Assembly (NCBI RefSeq): GCF_018991925.1
Contig: NW_024756914.1
Coordinates: 4,278,132 to 4,342,131, forward strand
Origin: Homarus americanus
Lineage: Eukaryota; Arthropoda; Malacostraca; Decapoda; Nephropidae
Reading direction: 5' to 3'
DNA: 64,000 nucleotides
A model generated the notes under the pieces. It was not told the origin of the DNA. It saw only the letters and a program-made list of their open reading frames with translations, and did no database searches. Below are positions 42,295 to 52,489 of this stretch, piece by piece (the first letter of the stretch is position 1; every line of letters begins with the position of its first letter). Made by a program: the position numbers and the translations under genes.

Positions 42295-42955
42295 GCCCAC
42301 TGATAAGCGAATCCTCCCTCCTTAAATTAATCCCCTTACCTCTTCCCACCCGTTAAAAAATCCCCCTTAACGTCTTCCTCCCTTAAATAAATAATCCACC
42401 CTTATCTCCACCCTCCTTCACCACCCAACATCTCCCTCTTCCTCCCTTTATCACCAATATCCTACATCCTTCCTCTCACCACCACTACCTCCTTCCCACA
42501 TCACCATCACTTGCGCTTCCTCCTCCTTCCCTGACCTCCACCTCCTTCCCTCCTTCACCCCCATCTCCTCCTCCCCTCACCATCTCAGGTCACCATCAAC
42601 ACACGCGCCATATTTCACGCCCCCCCCCCCCCGGCGTTCTCTTAAGCGTCTATCTTTTCATCAGCGTGATAATCGCGTTCTGCGTTCTCCCGAGAGCGCT
42701 CAACGCCAACGCCAATTAATCCCTAAATCTCCCCCGCCCGCCCGCCCGCCCGCCGCCCACCCCGGTACCTGTTGGCCTTCAACTGGGTCGGGATTTATCG
42801 GAGTTTATTATCAATTAGGGAGTTTGTGAAGAGGACAACAAGCAATGAAGGGTGAATTACTGTACGGGGCGGCCTCTTGCCTTCCTACCTGAGGCCTCCT
42901 GCAGCACCTTCTGTGGGAGGAATACTTCCTTCTATATTTTTTTTTTAGTGGGGGC
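42292..42955. other. C-rich then GC-rich DNA with (CCCG)n
   Basis: 42292-42600 is C/T-rich with CCACC words. 42733-42757 is a CCCG run. 42760-42930 is GC-balanced and unique. I examined it for exons and found no frame with good splice sites. Confidence 0.5.
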
Positions 42956-43055
42956 CGGTAAATCCTGCCGCCTTAACCCTCCCTCCTTCCCCTACCCCAG
43001 CACCCACCCCCACTAGACCCCCGCCCCTCCCCACCCCCTCCCTCCGAGTAACTTC

Positions 43056-43092
43056 CTCCTCCTCCTCCTCCTCCTCCTCCTCGTCGTCGTCT
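43056..43092 (+). repeat. (CTC)n then (GTC)n
   Basis: A trinucleotide run with a sharp CTC to GTC switch. Confidence 0.95.
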
Positions 43093-43154
43093 TTTCGCCT
43101 TTTTGTTGACGACGGAAGGGTTACATCATCGTCATCTACGCGTTAAATAGTCAT

Positions 43155-43265
43155 CTTACTTTCCTGGTATCTGGTATTTTATTGTATTTTCCTGGTACTT
43201 TATTGTATTTTCCTGGTACTTTATTGTATTTTCCTAGTATTTGGGATTTTTTTTGGTATTTTCGT
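43155..43265 (+). repeat. 21-24 bp ATTTTCCTGGTACTTTATTG repeat, 4 copies
   Basis: Copies at the right end decay to ATTTTCCTAGTATTTGGG and ATTTTCGTATATTTTGGG. Confidence 0.92.
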
Positions 43266-43414
43266 ATATTTTGGGGCAATTTCGTGATTTTTTTTCCCTG
43301 AGACAAAACAAAGATGAAAATTTACCCAGAGATTGAACGTAACTCCTGAGGTAAAGGTGTTTGTAGGAGACCCAGGAAAATAAAAGAGACGCACACACAA
43401 ACACACGTACATAC

Positions 43415-43520
43415 ACGGCCAGGAAACGTACATACAGGTAGGATATGTAGGTAAACAGTTAGGAAACGTGCGCATACCGGAAGGACATATGCGTAGTTTA
43501 GGACACGTGTGTACAGCCAT
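43415..43520 (+). repeat. Degenerate AGGAAACGTACATAC repeat
   Basis: AGGA(A/C)ACGT(A/G) or AGGACATATG words recur about five times at 25-35 bp spacing. The reverse frame over them is unsupported. Confidence 0.7.
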
Positions 43521-43536
43521 ATTCACACAAATCCAC

Positions 43537-43538
<2 letters not shown>

Positions 43539-43570
<32 letters not shown>

Positions 43571-43685
43571 TAAGACACGTACACAAACACAACCAAGACA
43601 CGTACACACAAAATCAACCAACCACGACACATACACACACACACAAAAACCAAGACACGTACACACAACCAAAACACAACCAAGA

Positions 43686-43760
<75 letters not shown>

Positions 43761-43800
43761 ACACACACACGACACGTACGCAGAGTCAACCAACCACGGA
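43539..43800 (+). repeat. (AC)n runs with ACCAAGACACGTACAC insertions
   Basis: AC runs at 43539-43568 and 43687-43758 flank about six copies of a unit of about 29 bp with AACCA(A/C)GACACGTACAC. His/Thr and Cys/Val frames are repeat translations. Confidence 0.95.
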
Positions 43801-44000
43801 TACACCCCCCCTCCCACCCCACGCCTCACAGTACCTCACCCTGATGAACAAAATGAACACACCACCACCGCCATTACGCCAACACACAGAGCGCGAAGTT
43901 GAACAGTTCTCTTGATCATGGGAGCAAGACGCAAACACCAGGCATTATTAGTGAACATTACGGTGCAGTTTTTTCCGTGATAATAACCTATAATAATTAT

Positions 44001-44003
<3 letters not shown>

Positions 44004-44086
<83 letters not shown>
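44004..44086 (+). repeat. (GA)n microsatellite
   Basis: A GA run of about 83 bp. Confidence 0.98.
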
Positions 44087-44087
<1 letters not shown>

Positions 44088-44159
44088 ACCTTTCATACAA
44101 TAACAGTACCACCAAAACAACAACAAAACAATAACAACAAGCCAAACTAATAAGAACAA

Positions 44160-44235
44160 AAGGTAAACAGAACAACAACAACAACAACAACATTATTCTC
44201 ACAAACCCAAACTAATAACAACAAAAGATAATAAC

Positions 44236-44276
<41 letters not shown>

Positions 44277-44289
44277 GAGACAGACAGGT
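44160..44289 (+). repeat. (AAC)n patch and (GACA)n run
   Basis: AACAACAAC at 44171-44192. GACA run at about 44238-44288. Confidence 0.95.
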
Positions 44290-44534
44290 GGAAGACACAG
44301 AAAAGGCGAGGAGGAACAGTTTCAAGGATCACCACCTGACACTCGAGGAACACCCAGGTAAGGTAAGGTATTGAGTGGCTGTAGGTAACCCTTTGAGACC
44401 GAGGCAGGTAAACTCATCAAGTATTTGTAGATCACTGGGAGAAGGAATTGTTTTTTATTCAATATTTGTCTATATATTTTTTTTCTTCACATTATTGATG
44501 CTATAATTTCGTAAATGATATAGACACGAGTAAT

Positions 44535-44852
44535 AATTGAAGCACCTGTAGTTATGACCTTGTTAAATAATGGTTAATAACTTTGGTAATTGAAGCACCT
44601 GTAGTTGTGACCTTGTTAAATAATGGTTAATAACTTTGGTAATTGAAGCACCTGTAGTTGTGACCTTGTTAAATAATGATAAATAACTTTGGTAATTGAA
44701 GCACCTGTAGTTATGACCTTGTTAAATAATGGTTAATAACTTTGGTAATTGAAGCACCTGTAGTTGTGACCTTGTTAAATAATGGTTAATAACTTTGGTA
44801 ATTGAAGCACCTGTAGTTGTGACCTTGTTAAATAATGATAAATAACTTTGGT
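44535..44852 (+). repeat. 53 bp array, 6 copies, arranged ABC-ABC (159 bp higher-order repeat)
   Basis: The unit starts AATTGAAGCACCTGTAGTTG and ends AATAACTTTGGT. Copies 1 and 4 have GTTATGACC, the others GTTGTGACC. Copies 3 and 6 have AATGATAAATAAC, the others AATGGTTAATAAC. The six copies therefore form two identical 159 bp trimers. Confidence 0.96.
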
Positions 44853-45262
44853 AATTGAAGTACTTAAATCAATCAATCAATCACCATCACTAACATCGAT
44901 ATCTGTCAAAAATTACTACAGTGACCTTTGTATTTTAAGGAACATGACGCAGATGATATTGCAACCTCTCTCTCTCTCTCTCTCTCTCTCCATACCTCGT
45001 ACACACAAAAACAAAAAGAAAACGAAAAAATATAAAGTTGAACAAGAAAAAAAAAATACATCAAACAAGGTAAAACTACAGTGGTTGTATTCCAGTGGTA
45101 CACAATGCTTCAAACTTTCATTCTTCTACGCAAAGGTATGGTGCATTTTGGCATAGCTCGGCTAACATGACTCACAGACGGACGGACAAGATGCCAAGAT
45201 TAGGACAAAAGATTTTAATCCCAATTTTGTCACTAAAGTTGTTACGTTAAATGACAAAAGCA
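44853..45262. other. Unique DNA with short (CT)n at 44966-44990
   Basis: No array beyond AATCAATCAATC at 44868-44882. A forward 102-codon frame has no recognisable domain. Confidence 0.5.
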
Positions 45263-45412
45263 TACAAGAGTGGCGGCATACTAAAGTGGTGGCATAGAGT
45301 AGGGGGCATACAATAGTGCCGGTATACAGTAGGGGGGCATACAACGGTGATGAACAGTGGTGGCATACAACAGTGATGGCATACAGTAGGGGTAGGGGGG
45401 CATACAACAGGA
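45263..45412 (+). repeat. GTGGCATACAACAGTGATGG-type degenerate repeat
   Basis: GGCATACAA and AGTAGGGGG words recur about seven times with 15-25 bp spacing. Confidence 0.8.
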
Positions 45413-45476
45413 ACGGACCAACAGCAGTAAGAAATCCATAAGATGTTTAGTGAGTCCATAGATAATGCCCTGTTGA

Positions 45477-45478
<2 letters not shown>

Positions 45479-45528
<50 letters not shown>
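45479..45528 (+). repeat. (CT)n microsatellite
   Basis: A perfect CT run of about 50 bp. Confidence 0.98.
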
Positions 45529-45531
<3 letters not shown>

Positions 45532-45544
45532 CAATTCCCCCTCT

Positions 45545-45790
45545 TTTTTTTATTCATCAATAAGCTAACAACCTTCCCTCTCCCTCTCACCTCCCACTCA
45601 CTCTCCCCTCCCTCTCACTCCAATAACTCAACACCTTACCTTCCCTCCTTCTCCCTCTCACCCCCCCTCCACTCTCACTCACCTCCCTCTCCTTCTCCCT
45701 CCAACAACCCTAACACCCCCCTCACTCTCCCTCTCACCTCCCACTCTCCCTCCAATAACTTAACACCTTCCCTCGCTCCCAATCCCCAAA
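45545..45790 (+). repeat. Degenerate CTCCCTCTCACCTCCCACTC repeat with AACTCAACACCTT
   Basis: A unit of roughly 60-70 bp combines CCCTCTCACC(T/C)CCC and CAATAACTTAACACCTTCCC, repeated about four times with divergence. Confidence 0.78.
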
Positions 45791-45922
45791 GCCCTCTCAA
45801 TAATTCCATCTAGCACGGCCCCTCTAGGCTTGCCGTAATCCCGACACGTGAAACACACTACTGTGCCTTCATGTTCCAGGAGAAAATTTTATAGCGACCA
45901 GTGGATAGATGGCAACAACAAG

Positions 45923-45924
<2 letters not shown>

Positions 45925-45966
<42 letters not shown>
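45925..45966 (+). repeat. (TG)n microsatellite
   Basis: A TG run of about 42 bp. Confidence 0.98.
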
Positions 45967-45971
<5 letters not shown>

Positions 45972-46244
45972 CTGTCTCTAGTAATAATATCCTACTTCTT
46001 CAACACTATACTGTAAAATTCAATATATAATTTAAGACCAAAAAAAAAAAAAAATCAAATGGTTCCTTGATCACCTCATCTAACAATATACCTCAGTTCA
46101 CCTCACATTAGATTTAAAACCTTTTTCCCCATGACTTACGAACCACGGGTCAGGTTTTCCTTCCAAGCTTCGCCTAACATAAAACCCTGAGAGCATCACC
46201 CTCCTCCTCCAGGTCACCTCATCAGACATACGACACAAACACCA

Positions 46245-46545
46245 CCATCACCTCATCCGCCGTGTTTATGGTCTGGTTAGGGTTTATAATCCACCCGGTT
46301 GATCGTATTCGAAATCCTCCGTGTAAAAAAAAGAGCCTCAGTGGTGCAGTTCGCTCATTAGATATGGCCAACAACTACTACCATTAGCTCATCATCTGTG
46401 TTTACGTTCTTACACGACCCTTCTAATCTGCCGCCTTTTGTCTCGTTGAAAATCTGTAATCCTTTTTTTTTTTTTGCTTCTCCAGGGCAATTCGTCTCAT
46501 TATGTATGCTCAGATAACTACCATCTTTAACTCATCCGCTGGTTA
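46245..46545 (+). repeat. Divergent about 140 bp tandem repeat, 2 copies plus a start
   Basis: CTCATCCGCCGTGTTTATGG (46252), CTCATCATCTGTGTTTACG (46388) and CTCATCCGCTGG (46531) mark unit starts at 136 and 143 bp. Units share TCG(T/A), AAATC, GCTCATTA/CTCATTATG and AACTACTACCAT/AACTACCATC blocks. Confidence 0.75.
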
Positions 46546-46558
46546 AAGGCATCACCCC

Positions 46559-46601
46559 ACACACACACACACACACATACACACACACACACACACACAC
46601 A
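46559..46601 (+). repeat. (AC)n microsatellite
   Basis: An AC run with one ATAC break. Confidence 0.97.
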
Positions 46602-46754
46602 GAAAAAGAACGACACAAAAACAGAGAATCGTGGACGTGCTGCCAAAACATGCCCGAGACATCCCCCAATGAGGGAGTTTTTGCTCATAAAGGGATATTA
46701 AGAAGCCTACTTGACATACTTGATCAGTCTGTAGCAGTTATGTCGGTATGCCGG

Positions 46755-46756
<2 letters not shown>

Positions 46757-46812
<56 letters not shown>
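46757..46812 (+). repeat. (AC)n microsatellite
   Basis: An AC run of about 56 bp. Confidence 0.98.
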
Positions 46813-46814
<2 letters not shown>

Positions 46815-46882
46815 TTTTATAGACCACAAATTGTCGTGTGGGTCAGCTTCCGCCTTTTTGGTTGTGTTGTTAAGTGTTTGGC

Positions 46883-46902
46883 TACTACTACTACTACTAC
46901 TC
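46883..46902 (+). repeat. (TAC)n short run
   Basis: Six TAC/CTA units. Confidence 0.93.
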
Positions 46903-47500
46903 CGTGGTCGTTCACTGGGTCACTGTGCCTCTCCTCGGGTCGTATACTTTAGAGTGATTTAAGACGACTCGACGACTCTGAGATATACAGCAGTACTCGG
47001 TGGTCTTCACGTGACAGGTCGCACGTAAGTAATGGTGTTTTCTTAAGTAAATTGGTCTGACTTGGAGGAATTTGGTGTTAATAGGTCGTAACTCTGGTGT
47101 GTGGGGGTAGTTCTTATAACTGAGAGTATAATGTTGACCACTTTCGGGCAGTAAGGTTCAGTGGTCGTATCTCAAATTAAGCTGTTTATATTTCAGAGGT
47201 CGTATACGGGGTCCTATAACATAAGCAGTTTACCTTAGGGTGTGTGAAGGTCGTACCGTGGGGTGACTAAAGGAGTTTCTTAAAGTACGACCTTATAGCT
47301 GTTGGTTGTTGTCATGAGGAGCACCCAGAGTCGTCCTTGAGTGTTACATAATCCTGGCCGTGCTTGAGAGTGACCATGGGGTCGTACTCAAGGCACTCTC
47401 CTATTCAAGGACGACCCTCGACGCTCAAGTCCGGGGCGAGGAGTGTCTCTGAGGTCTTCCTCGAGAAGAAGCCAGAAGGTCACACTCATCCTGGTGAAGT
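46903..47500. repeat. Cryptic GGTCGTA keyword region
   Basis: GGTCGTA or its complement TACGACC occurs about eight times between 47080 and 47410 with 25-60 bp spacers. One pair (AAGGTCGTAC at 47247, GTACGACCTT at 47285) forms a perfect 10 bp inverted repeat. The frame at 47364-47663 was considered and not called. Confidence 0.65.
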
Positions 47501-47625
47501 CACAGCCTCACCACCCACCACCCTCACCACTCACTACCCCCACCACCACCCAGACAACTCTCACCACCACCACTCACCACCCCCACCACCACTCGCCACC
47601 ACCACTCACCTCCTCACCGCCACAG
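47500..47625 (+). repeat. (CAC)n-rich degenerate repeat
   Basis: CACCACCAC and CTCACCACC words. Confidence 0.9.
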
Positions 47626-47740
47626 AATCCACCAAAATGTCACGACTCGACCCATGGCGGTGAACTTGAAGCACAAACTAAGAGGGTTAGCGGAGAGGTA
47701 GACGAGAGGAGAGACAAGCAGAGGGTGTAAGATACTTTAC

Positions 47741-47741
<1 letters not shown>

Positions 47742-47791
<50 letters not shown>
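47742..47791 (+). repeat. (TG)n microsatellite
   Basis: A TG run of about 50 bp. Confidence 0.98.
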
Positions 47792-47792
<1 letters not shown>

Positions 47793-47840
47793 CTCATAAG
47801 ACTGTTCCTACTCTCACTTTATTGACTTTATTTTCATCAG

Positions 47841-47959
47841 TGGATCAATTAGTTTGTCTCTACTCGCATTTACACCACATTAACACCAGGCCAGTTGGTA
47901 TTATGGCTTCTCTCGTGGATCAAGAGAGCTGTTTCTACCTGTGGTCTTCTAGCTAGGAG
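47841..47959 (+). other. Candidate exon, probably non-coding
   Basis: The left edge follows a pyrimidine-rich acceptor-like TTATTTTCATCAG ending at 47840. The right edge is GAG followed by GTAAGT (donor GT at 47960). One frame is open for 36 codons but hits a stop seven bases before the donor; the other two contain earlier stops. If real, it is more likely a UTR or long non-coding RNA exon. No partner exon was found. Confidence 0.2.
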
Positions 47960-48024
47960 GTAAGTAGGCCAATTTATCGTCATTATTTAGATGCGGAGAG
48001 AGGAGATTTCGTCCCTGGGTCTAT

Positions 48025-48375
48025 TAAGAGGAGGAAGAGGGAGAGGGCAAAGAGGAGGAAGGTACAGAGGTAGAGGAAGAGGTAGGAAGAGGAGGAGAGA
48101 GAGGAGAGGAGAGATGAAGAGGAGAAGGAGGTGGAGAAGAGAAAAGGAGGGGGATAAAGAGGAGACGGAGAGGAGGAGGGAAGAAGGAGAAGGAAGAAGA
48201 GAAAGAGGGAGAGGAGAAAAAGAGGGAGAAGAGGAAGATAAATAGGGAGAAGACTAGAAAGAAGGACAGAAGAAGGAAGAGGGAGAGGAGAAAAAGAGGG
48301 AGAAGAGGAAGATAAATAGGGAGAATACTAGAAAGAAGGAAGAGGGAGAAGGAAGAAGATAAAGAGGAAGAGGAG
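48025..48375 (+). repeat. Polypurine tract with about 78 bp internal duplication
   Basis: GGAGAAAAAGAGGGAGAAGAGG with GATAAATAGGGAGAA is present at about 48212 and 48290. Forward Arg/Glu and reverse Ser/Leu/Phe frames are composition artefacts. Confidence 0.88.
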
Positions 48376-49062
48376 CCATAAGACTCACAAGAGCCTAAAA
48401 GCCACACATTGATCTCCACGAGGTTAAAAAAAAAAGACATTAAAAAACCATTGACCACGATAACAACCCTTGCTACCTGGTGACCGTCCACTCAGGTGTT
48501 TCAATGGTTAATTACTATTAATTGACTATTACCACTAGCTTAATTGAAGGGTAATTATCTAAAACAATTTTCTATTCATTTACGTTTCACATTTCAGCTT
48601 GTGTGAACCTTTCTGTAGTTTTTAATAATAAGGTTGGAGAAGAAATTCGATTTTTGTTTCATTGGGTTTCATAAAGTTGAAAATATTTTGTATTTTTCAA
48701 TTACATATTAAAATTATATTAGAAATTTGGCGATTTTTTTTTCAATTACATTTTTATAAAGTTTGATTTAAAATATATATCAAAAAAATTTCACACTACA
48801 TTATATAATTTCCATTTTAAAATTCATCTTTTATTATATATGCAAATTGACTCCCTATAACAATCAACGTAATGTAAATATATTTTTTTAATAAATAATT
48901 GTGTTATATTTTGTTCAATATTTGCAACAATTATATATTTTTTTTATTTGTACATATTGTTTGTCTCTTGTAATTATTTATTTCCTTATCGCAGTTTCTT
49001 TCTTCCTTATCATTTATCTTTATCTATATAATTTCTTCTTTGTTATTCCTATTTTGTTACTT

Positions 49063-49065
<3 letters not shown>
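48376..49065. other. AT-rich sequence
   Basis: T/A-rich with AATTACAT and AAATTT words at 48640-48900. No gene. Confidence 0.5.

Positions 49066-49118
<53 letters not shown>
49066..49118 (+). repeat. (CT)n microsatellite
   Basis: A perfect CT run of about 53 bp. Confidence 0.98.
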
Positions 49119-49119
<1 letters not shown>

Positions 49120-49149
49120 CGTCTACCGTTCCGTCACTAAGGTGTTAAA

Positions 49150-50425
49150 AATATCATTATAAAATAACGAAAAGTTGCAAGTCTGAACATCGCTGAATAA
49201 GTTGTGAACAAATGCCTAGACTTTTTTGAACATGTAGAACAAAATTATGAACAAAGAAATTAACACCAGAAGAACACTGACAACGAAATTATGACAATAT
49301 TTTTTTATGAACATCGTATATGGTTATGCGATATGAAATCCAATATGACTTTGAACACTGTTGAACATTTAAATATAATCAATGAGATGAGTGAACATTT
49401 TCAAATATGAACACTGAACAGTAGTATAATCAATATGAACACTGAACACCCTTAAATCTAATTACCGTGAACAATGAACAATATAAAAATAAAAACAACT
49501 TTGAACACAATTGTAAAAAAACTGAACTACCAATATAATTAATATAAACAATGAACACTTAATACAACAAATAATAAGAACGGTGAACATGTGATCAGAA
49601 GAAAAAACCCGGATATAACATTTTGAACAAATTTCGTTTTAGTGAAAGAACAAAGCTACACTACACACATTATATAATTAATCTGAGCAGAGGATTTAGC
49701 GGGATTACAAAAAGATTACTGTAATTTTGAACACCAGACAAAGCGATAATACATCTCATTAATCCGAACACAGATATTGGTAAAAAAATTCATTAATCCG
49801 AACACCAAAATTTATGACAAAATTTTAAACCGAACACCGATTAAGAAGCAAAATAATTCGAATAACAGCAAATCAATAATATGAACACCTCCCAATTATC
49901 CGAACAATACCGAAAGTTAGAACAAATATGAACAAAAATATTTCGAACACCAACGCTATAACCAAACCAGCTTCTTTAATTTTGAACATTGAACACGTGA
50001 GTTTACTTTGAACAACCTATTAATCAGTCAGATATATTAATGTGAACAAGCAAACTGAACATCAAACATCACACTAAAATAAGTTCCCATTATTATGAAC
50101 ACTTATGAACAGAATAATGTGAATATTGAACATATTGAACAATGAACAAAAGAAATATCACACACCGCGTCTCATAAATTTGAACAATGAACACATCAAC
50201 ATGGAAAAAAATCCCATCTGCTCTTATCGTTCAACGCCGCCAAATTGAACATGTGATAACTTAAAACTGAACACGAACACCTTAAATAATAAAAAAAGCT
50301 ATGAGCCTTGAACAAAAAATACTTCCACTGTAAATTGAACTTCTCTCACTAATTTGAACACTGAACATAAGAGCAGTATCCCCTTACTAAAAAGAGCGTT
50401 ATTTGATGTTATTTTGAACAGTTGG
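49150..50425 (+). repeat. Cryptic GAACA keyword region
   Basis: By eye about 49 GAACA words, mostly TGAACA, occur on the plus strand in about 1,270 bp, and essentially no TGTTC is present. Spacers of 5-60 bp are AT-rich and do not align with each other. No tandem unit is evident; GAACAC-TGAACA pairs are the only local doubling. Confidence 0.85.
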
Positions 50426-50479
50426 CGCCCCGAATCAGCCATTACCGTAACTCATAAATAAAACATTTATTTCTTTTCC

Positions 50480-50590
50480 AGGGTGAGGGGGGGGGAGAAG
50501 GGGTGTGAGGGGGCCTAGAGGGGTGAGGGAGAGGGGCTAGTGGGTGAGGTAAGGGGAGGGAGGGAGGGGGAAGGAGTTAGGAGGGCCCTA
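50480..50590 (+). repeat. G-rich tract
   Basis: GGTGAGGGGGGGGGAGAAGG-like words. Confidence 0.85.
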
Positions 50591-50653
50591 AGCGGATATG
50601 GAAATTATATAAGCAGGTGCGCCTAATGCAGTGCTATCAAATGATCCAAATTG

Positions 50654-50657
<4 letters not shown>

Positions 50658-50727
<70 letters not shown>
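50658..50727. repeat. (TA)n microsatellite
   Basis: A TA run of about 70 bp. Confidence 0.98.
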
Positions 50728-50733
<6 letters not shown>

Positions 50734-50801
50734 GTATATACCGGTATATATGTACAGTATTATAATAAAAATACAATAGAAATAATGTAATGACTGATGA
50801 T

Positions 50802-50803
<2 letters not shown>

Positions 50804-50857
<54 letters not shown>

Positions 50858-50863
50858 TAATAA
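50804..50863 (+). repeat. (AAT)n microsatellite
   Basis: An AAT run of about 60 bp. Confidence 0.98.
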
Positions 50864-50987
50864 TCTCCCAGACCTTTACCACCCTATGTAAAATATTTCA
50901 CTGTTAATACAAATATATAACAGCTTATCTCTACATTATATTATTTATTTACATATTTTTCGATTTTCATTTTTTTCCGGGCGTTTA

Positions 50988-51008
50988 ATGTTTCACCTGA
51001 AGGATCTA
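50988..51008 (-). repeat. Copy of dispersed TTCAGGTGAAA element
   Basis: TTTCACCTGAAGGATC on the plus strand is the reverse complement of the TTCAGGTGAAA core. Confidence 0.5.
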
Positions 51009-51023
51009 TTGTAGAGGGAGTTC

Positions 51024-51565
51024 GATGCGCTTTTATTTTCGATTCGACGCGTTTAAGTTTTTTCGGCGTCTATACTTTTGTGGTCTCCAAAAGTAGATTT
51101 TTTTTCAATTCTTAAATGAGTTTATTTTTTGTCTTAATGCGTTTTTATTTTCGATTCGACGCGTTTAAGTTTTTTTGGTATCTATACGTTTGCGGGTTCC
51201 AAAAGTAGTTTTTTGTTTCACTTCTTAAATGAGGTTTTGTCATGATACGCTTTTGTTTTCGATTCGATGCGTTATTGTTTTTTTGGCATCTATACTTTTG
51301 TGGGTTCCAAGAGTAGTTTCTTTGTTTCATTTCATGAGGTTTTGCCATGATGCGCTTTTGTTTTTCTGGCATCTATACTTTTGAGGGTCCCAAGAGTAGT
51401 TTTTTGTTTCACTTCTTAAATGAGCTTCTTTTTTCCTGTCATGATGCGCTTTTGTTTTCCATTGAAGAGCTTTAGTTTTAAACTCCTAGTTGTTGCTTTC
51501 TTCTTTCTTTCATTTCTTTTCTTTCTTGACCTGATGCGCTTTTCTTTCCCCCTAATGCACTTTCA
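51024..51565 (+). repeat. Divergent 90-110 bp tandem repeat, about 5 copies
   Basis: GATGCGCTTTTATTTTCG or close variants occur at 51024, 51136, 51244, 51349, 51443 and 51532. Other shared blocks are GATTCGACGCGTTTAAG, TCTATACTTTTG, CAAAAGTAG and CTTAAATGAG. Unit length falls steadily from about 112 to 89 bp. Confidence 0.85.
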
Positions 51566-51747
51566 TTCTGATTATGTCTTGGGAGGGAGGGAGGGGAGGA
51601 GGAGGGGGTATTTGTGAATAAGTCCGCCTGCCGCAGTATCTCATTCTGAATTGAAATTTCTCGCTTTGACTCGGTAATTCCCCGTTGTTATTATTATCAT
51701 CATTACTATTATCTCTATTTTATATCTTTTTATGTAATATTCCTACA

Positions 51748-51749
51748 AC

Positions 51750-51787
<38 letters not shown>
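51748..51787 (+). repeat. (AAT)n microsatellite
   Basis: An AAT run of about 40 bp. Confidence 0.98.
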
Positions 51788-51844
51788 GATACGGCAAAAT
51801 ATATCGCAACTTAACCCTCCCCCTTTACTATATCTCTTGGCGAT

Positions 51845-52350
51845 AATGGAAGTGAAAGAGAATGGAAGAGGATAAAGAGGGGGAGACGGAGGCAATAATG
51901 GATGGACGGAAGGGAAGGTGGTAAGACGAGGGAGGTGGAGGAAGGGGTGAGAAGGAGAGAGAGAGGGGAAGTGAAGAGATGAGGGAGAGGAGGGGAAAGG
52001 AAGGAAGGAAGAGACTAGTGAAAGATGTAGGAAGGAGAGGAGATAACGAAGGAGGGAAGAAGGGAAGGTACAGGATGAAGGACAGGATAGGAGTGAGGAG
52101 ATGGAGAAAAGACAGAAAGAGGGACAGAAGTACAGAGAAGAGAGACAGTAGAAGAGAATAAAGAGGGGGGAAAGAGATAGAAGGATGAAAGACATGTGAA
52201 GGAAAGGGTGCAGGATACGAAGTGGAGAAAGGGATGGAGGAGGAGGAGGAGAAATAGGAGGAGATGCGAAGGGGTAGTGTAGGAGGAAGGGGAGGGGGGT
52301 AGGGGAGGGGAGGGTAGGGAGGTAGGGGGGGAAGGGAGGGAGGGAGCATA
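51845..52350 (+). repeat. Polypurine tract
   Basis: GGAGGAGGAGGAG and GAAAGAGGGACAGAAG words. Reverse frames of 149-173 codons are Ser/Leu/Pro low complexity. Confidence 0.85.
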
Positions 52351-52489
52351 AATTACCAGGTGGGGAGATGGTCGGTGCGGCGTGGCCTCAACTTGTCTCC
52401 AATCAAGTGTGACGAGATGGTCCATTATCAGGCTTGATGCGGTTTTAATCCTCATGACCCCCATCCTCCACCTTTACCTCTCCTCCCCC

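Noticed and set aside
42880..42930. A mini-exon on the minus strand (CCCACAG before, CAG-GTAGG after)
   Set aside because: It would be about 22 bases, lacks a polypyrimidine tract, and has no neighbour exon.
47364..47730. Two overlapping forward frames of about 95-99 codons
   Set aside because: The second half of each is CACC-repeat translation, and the first half shows no known domain or splice support.
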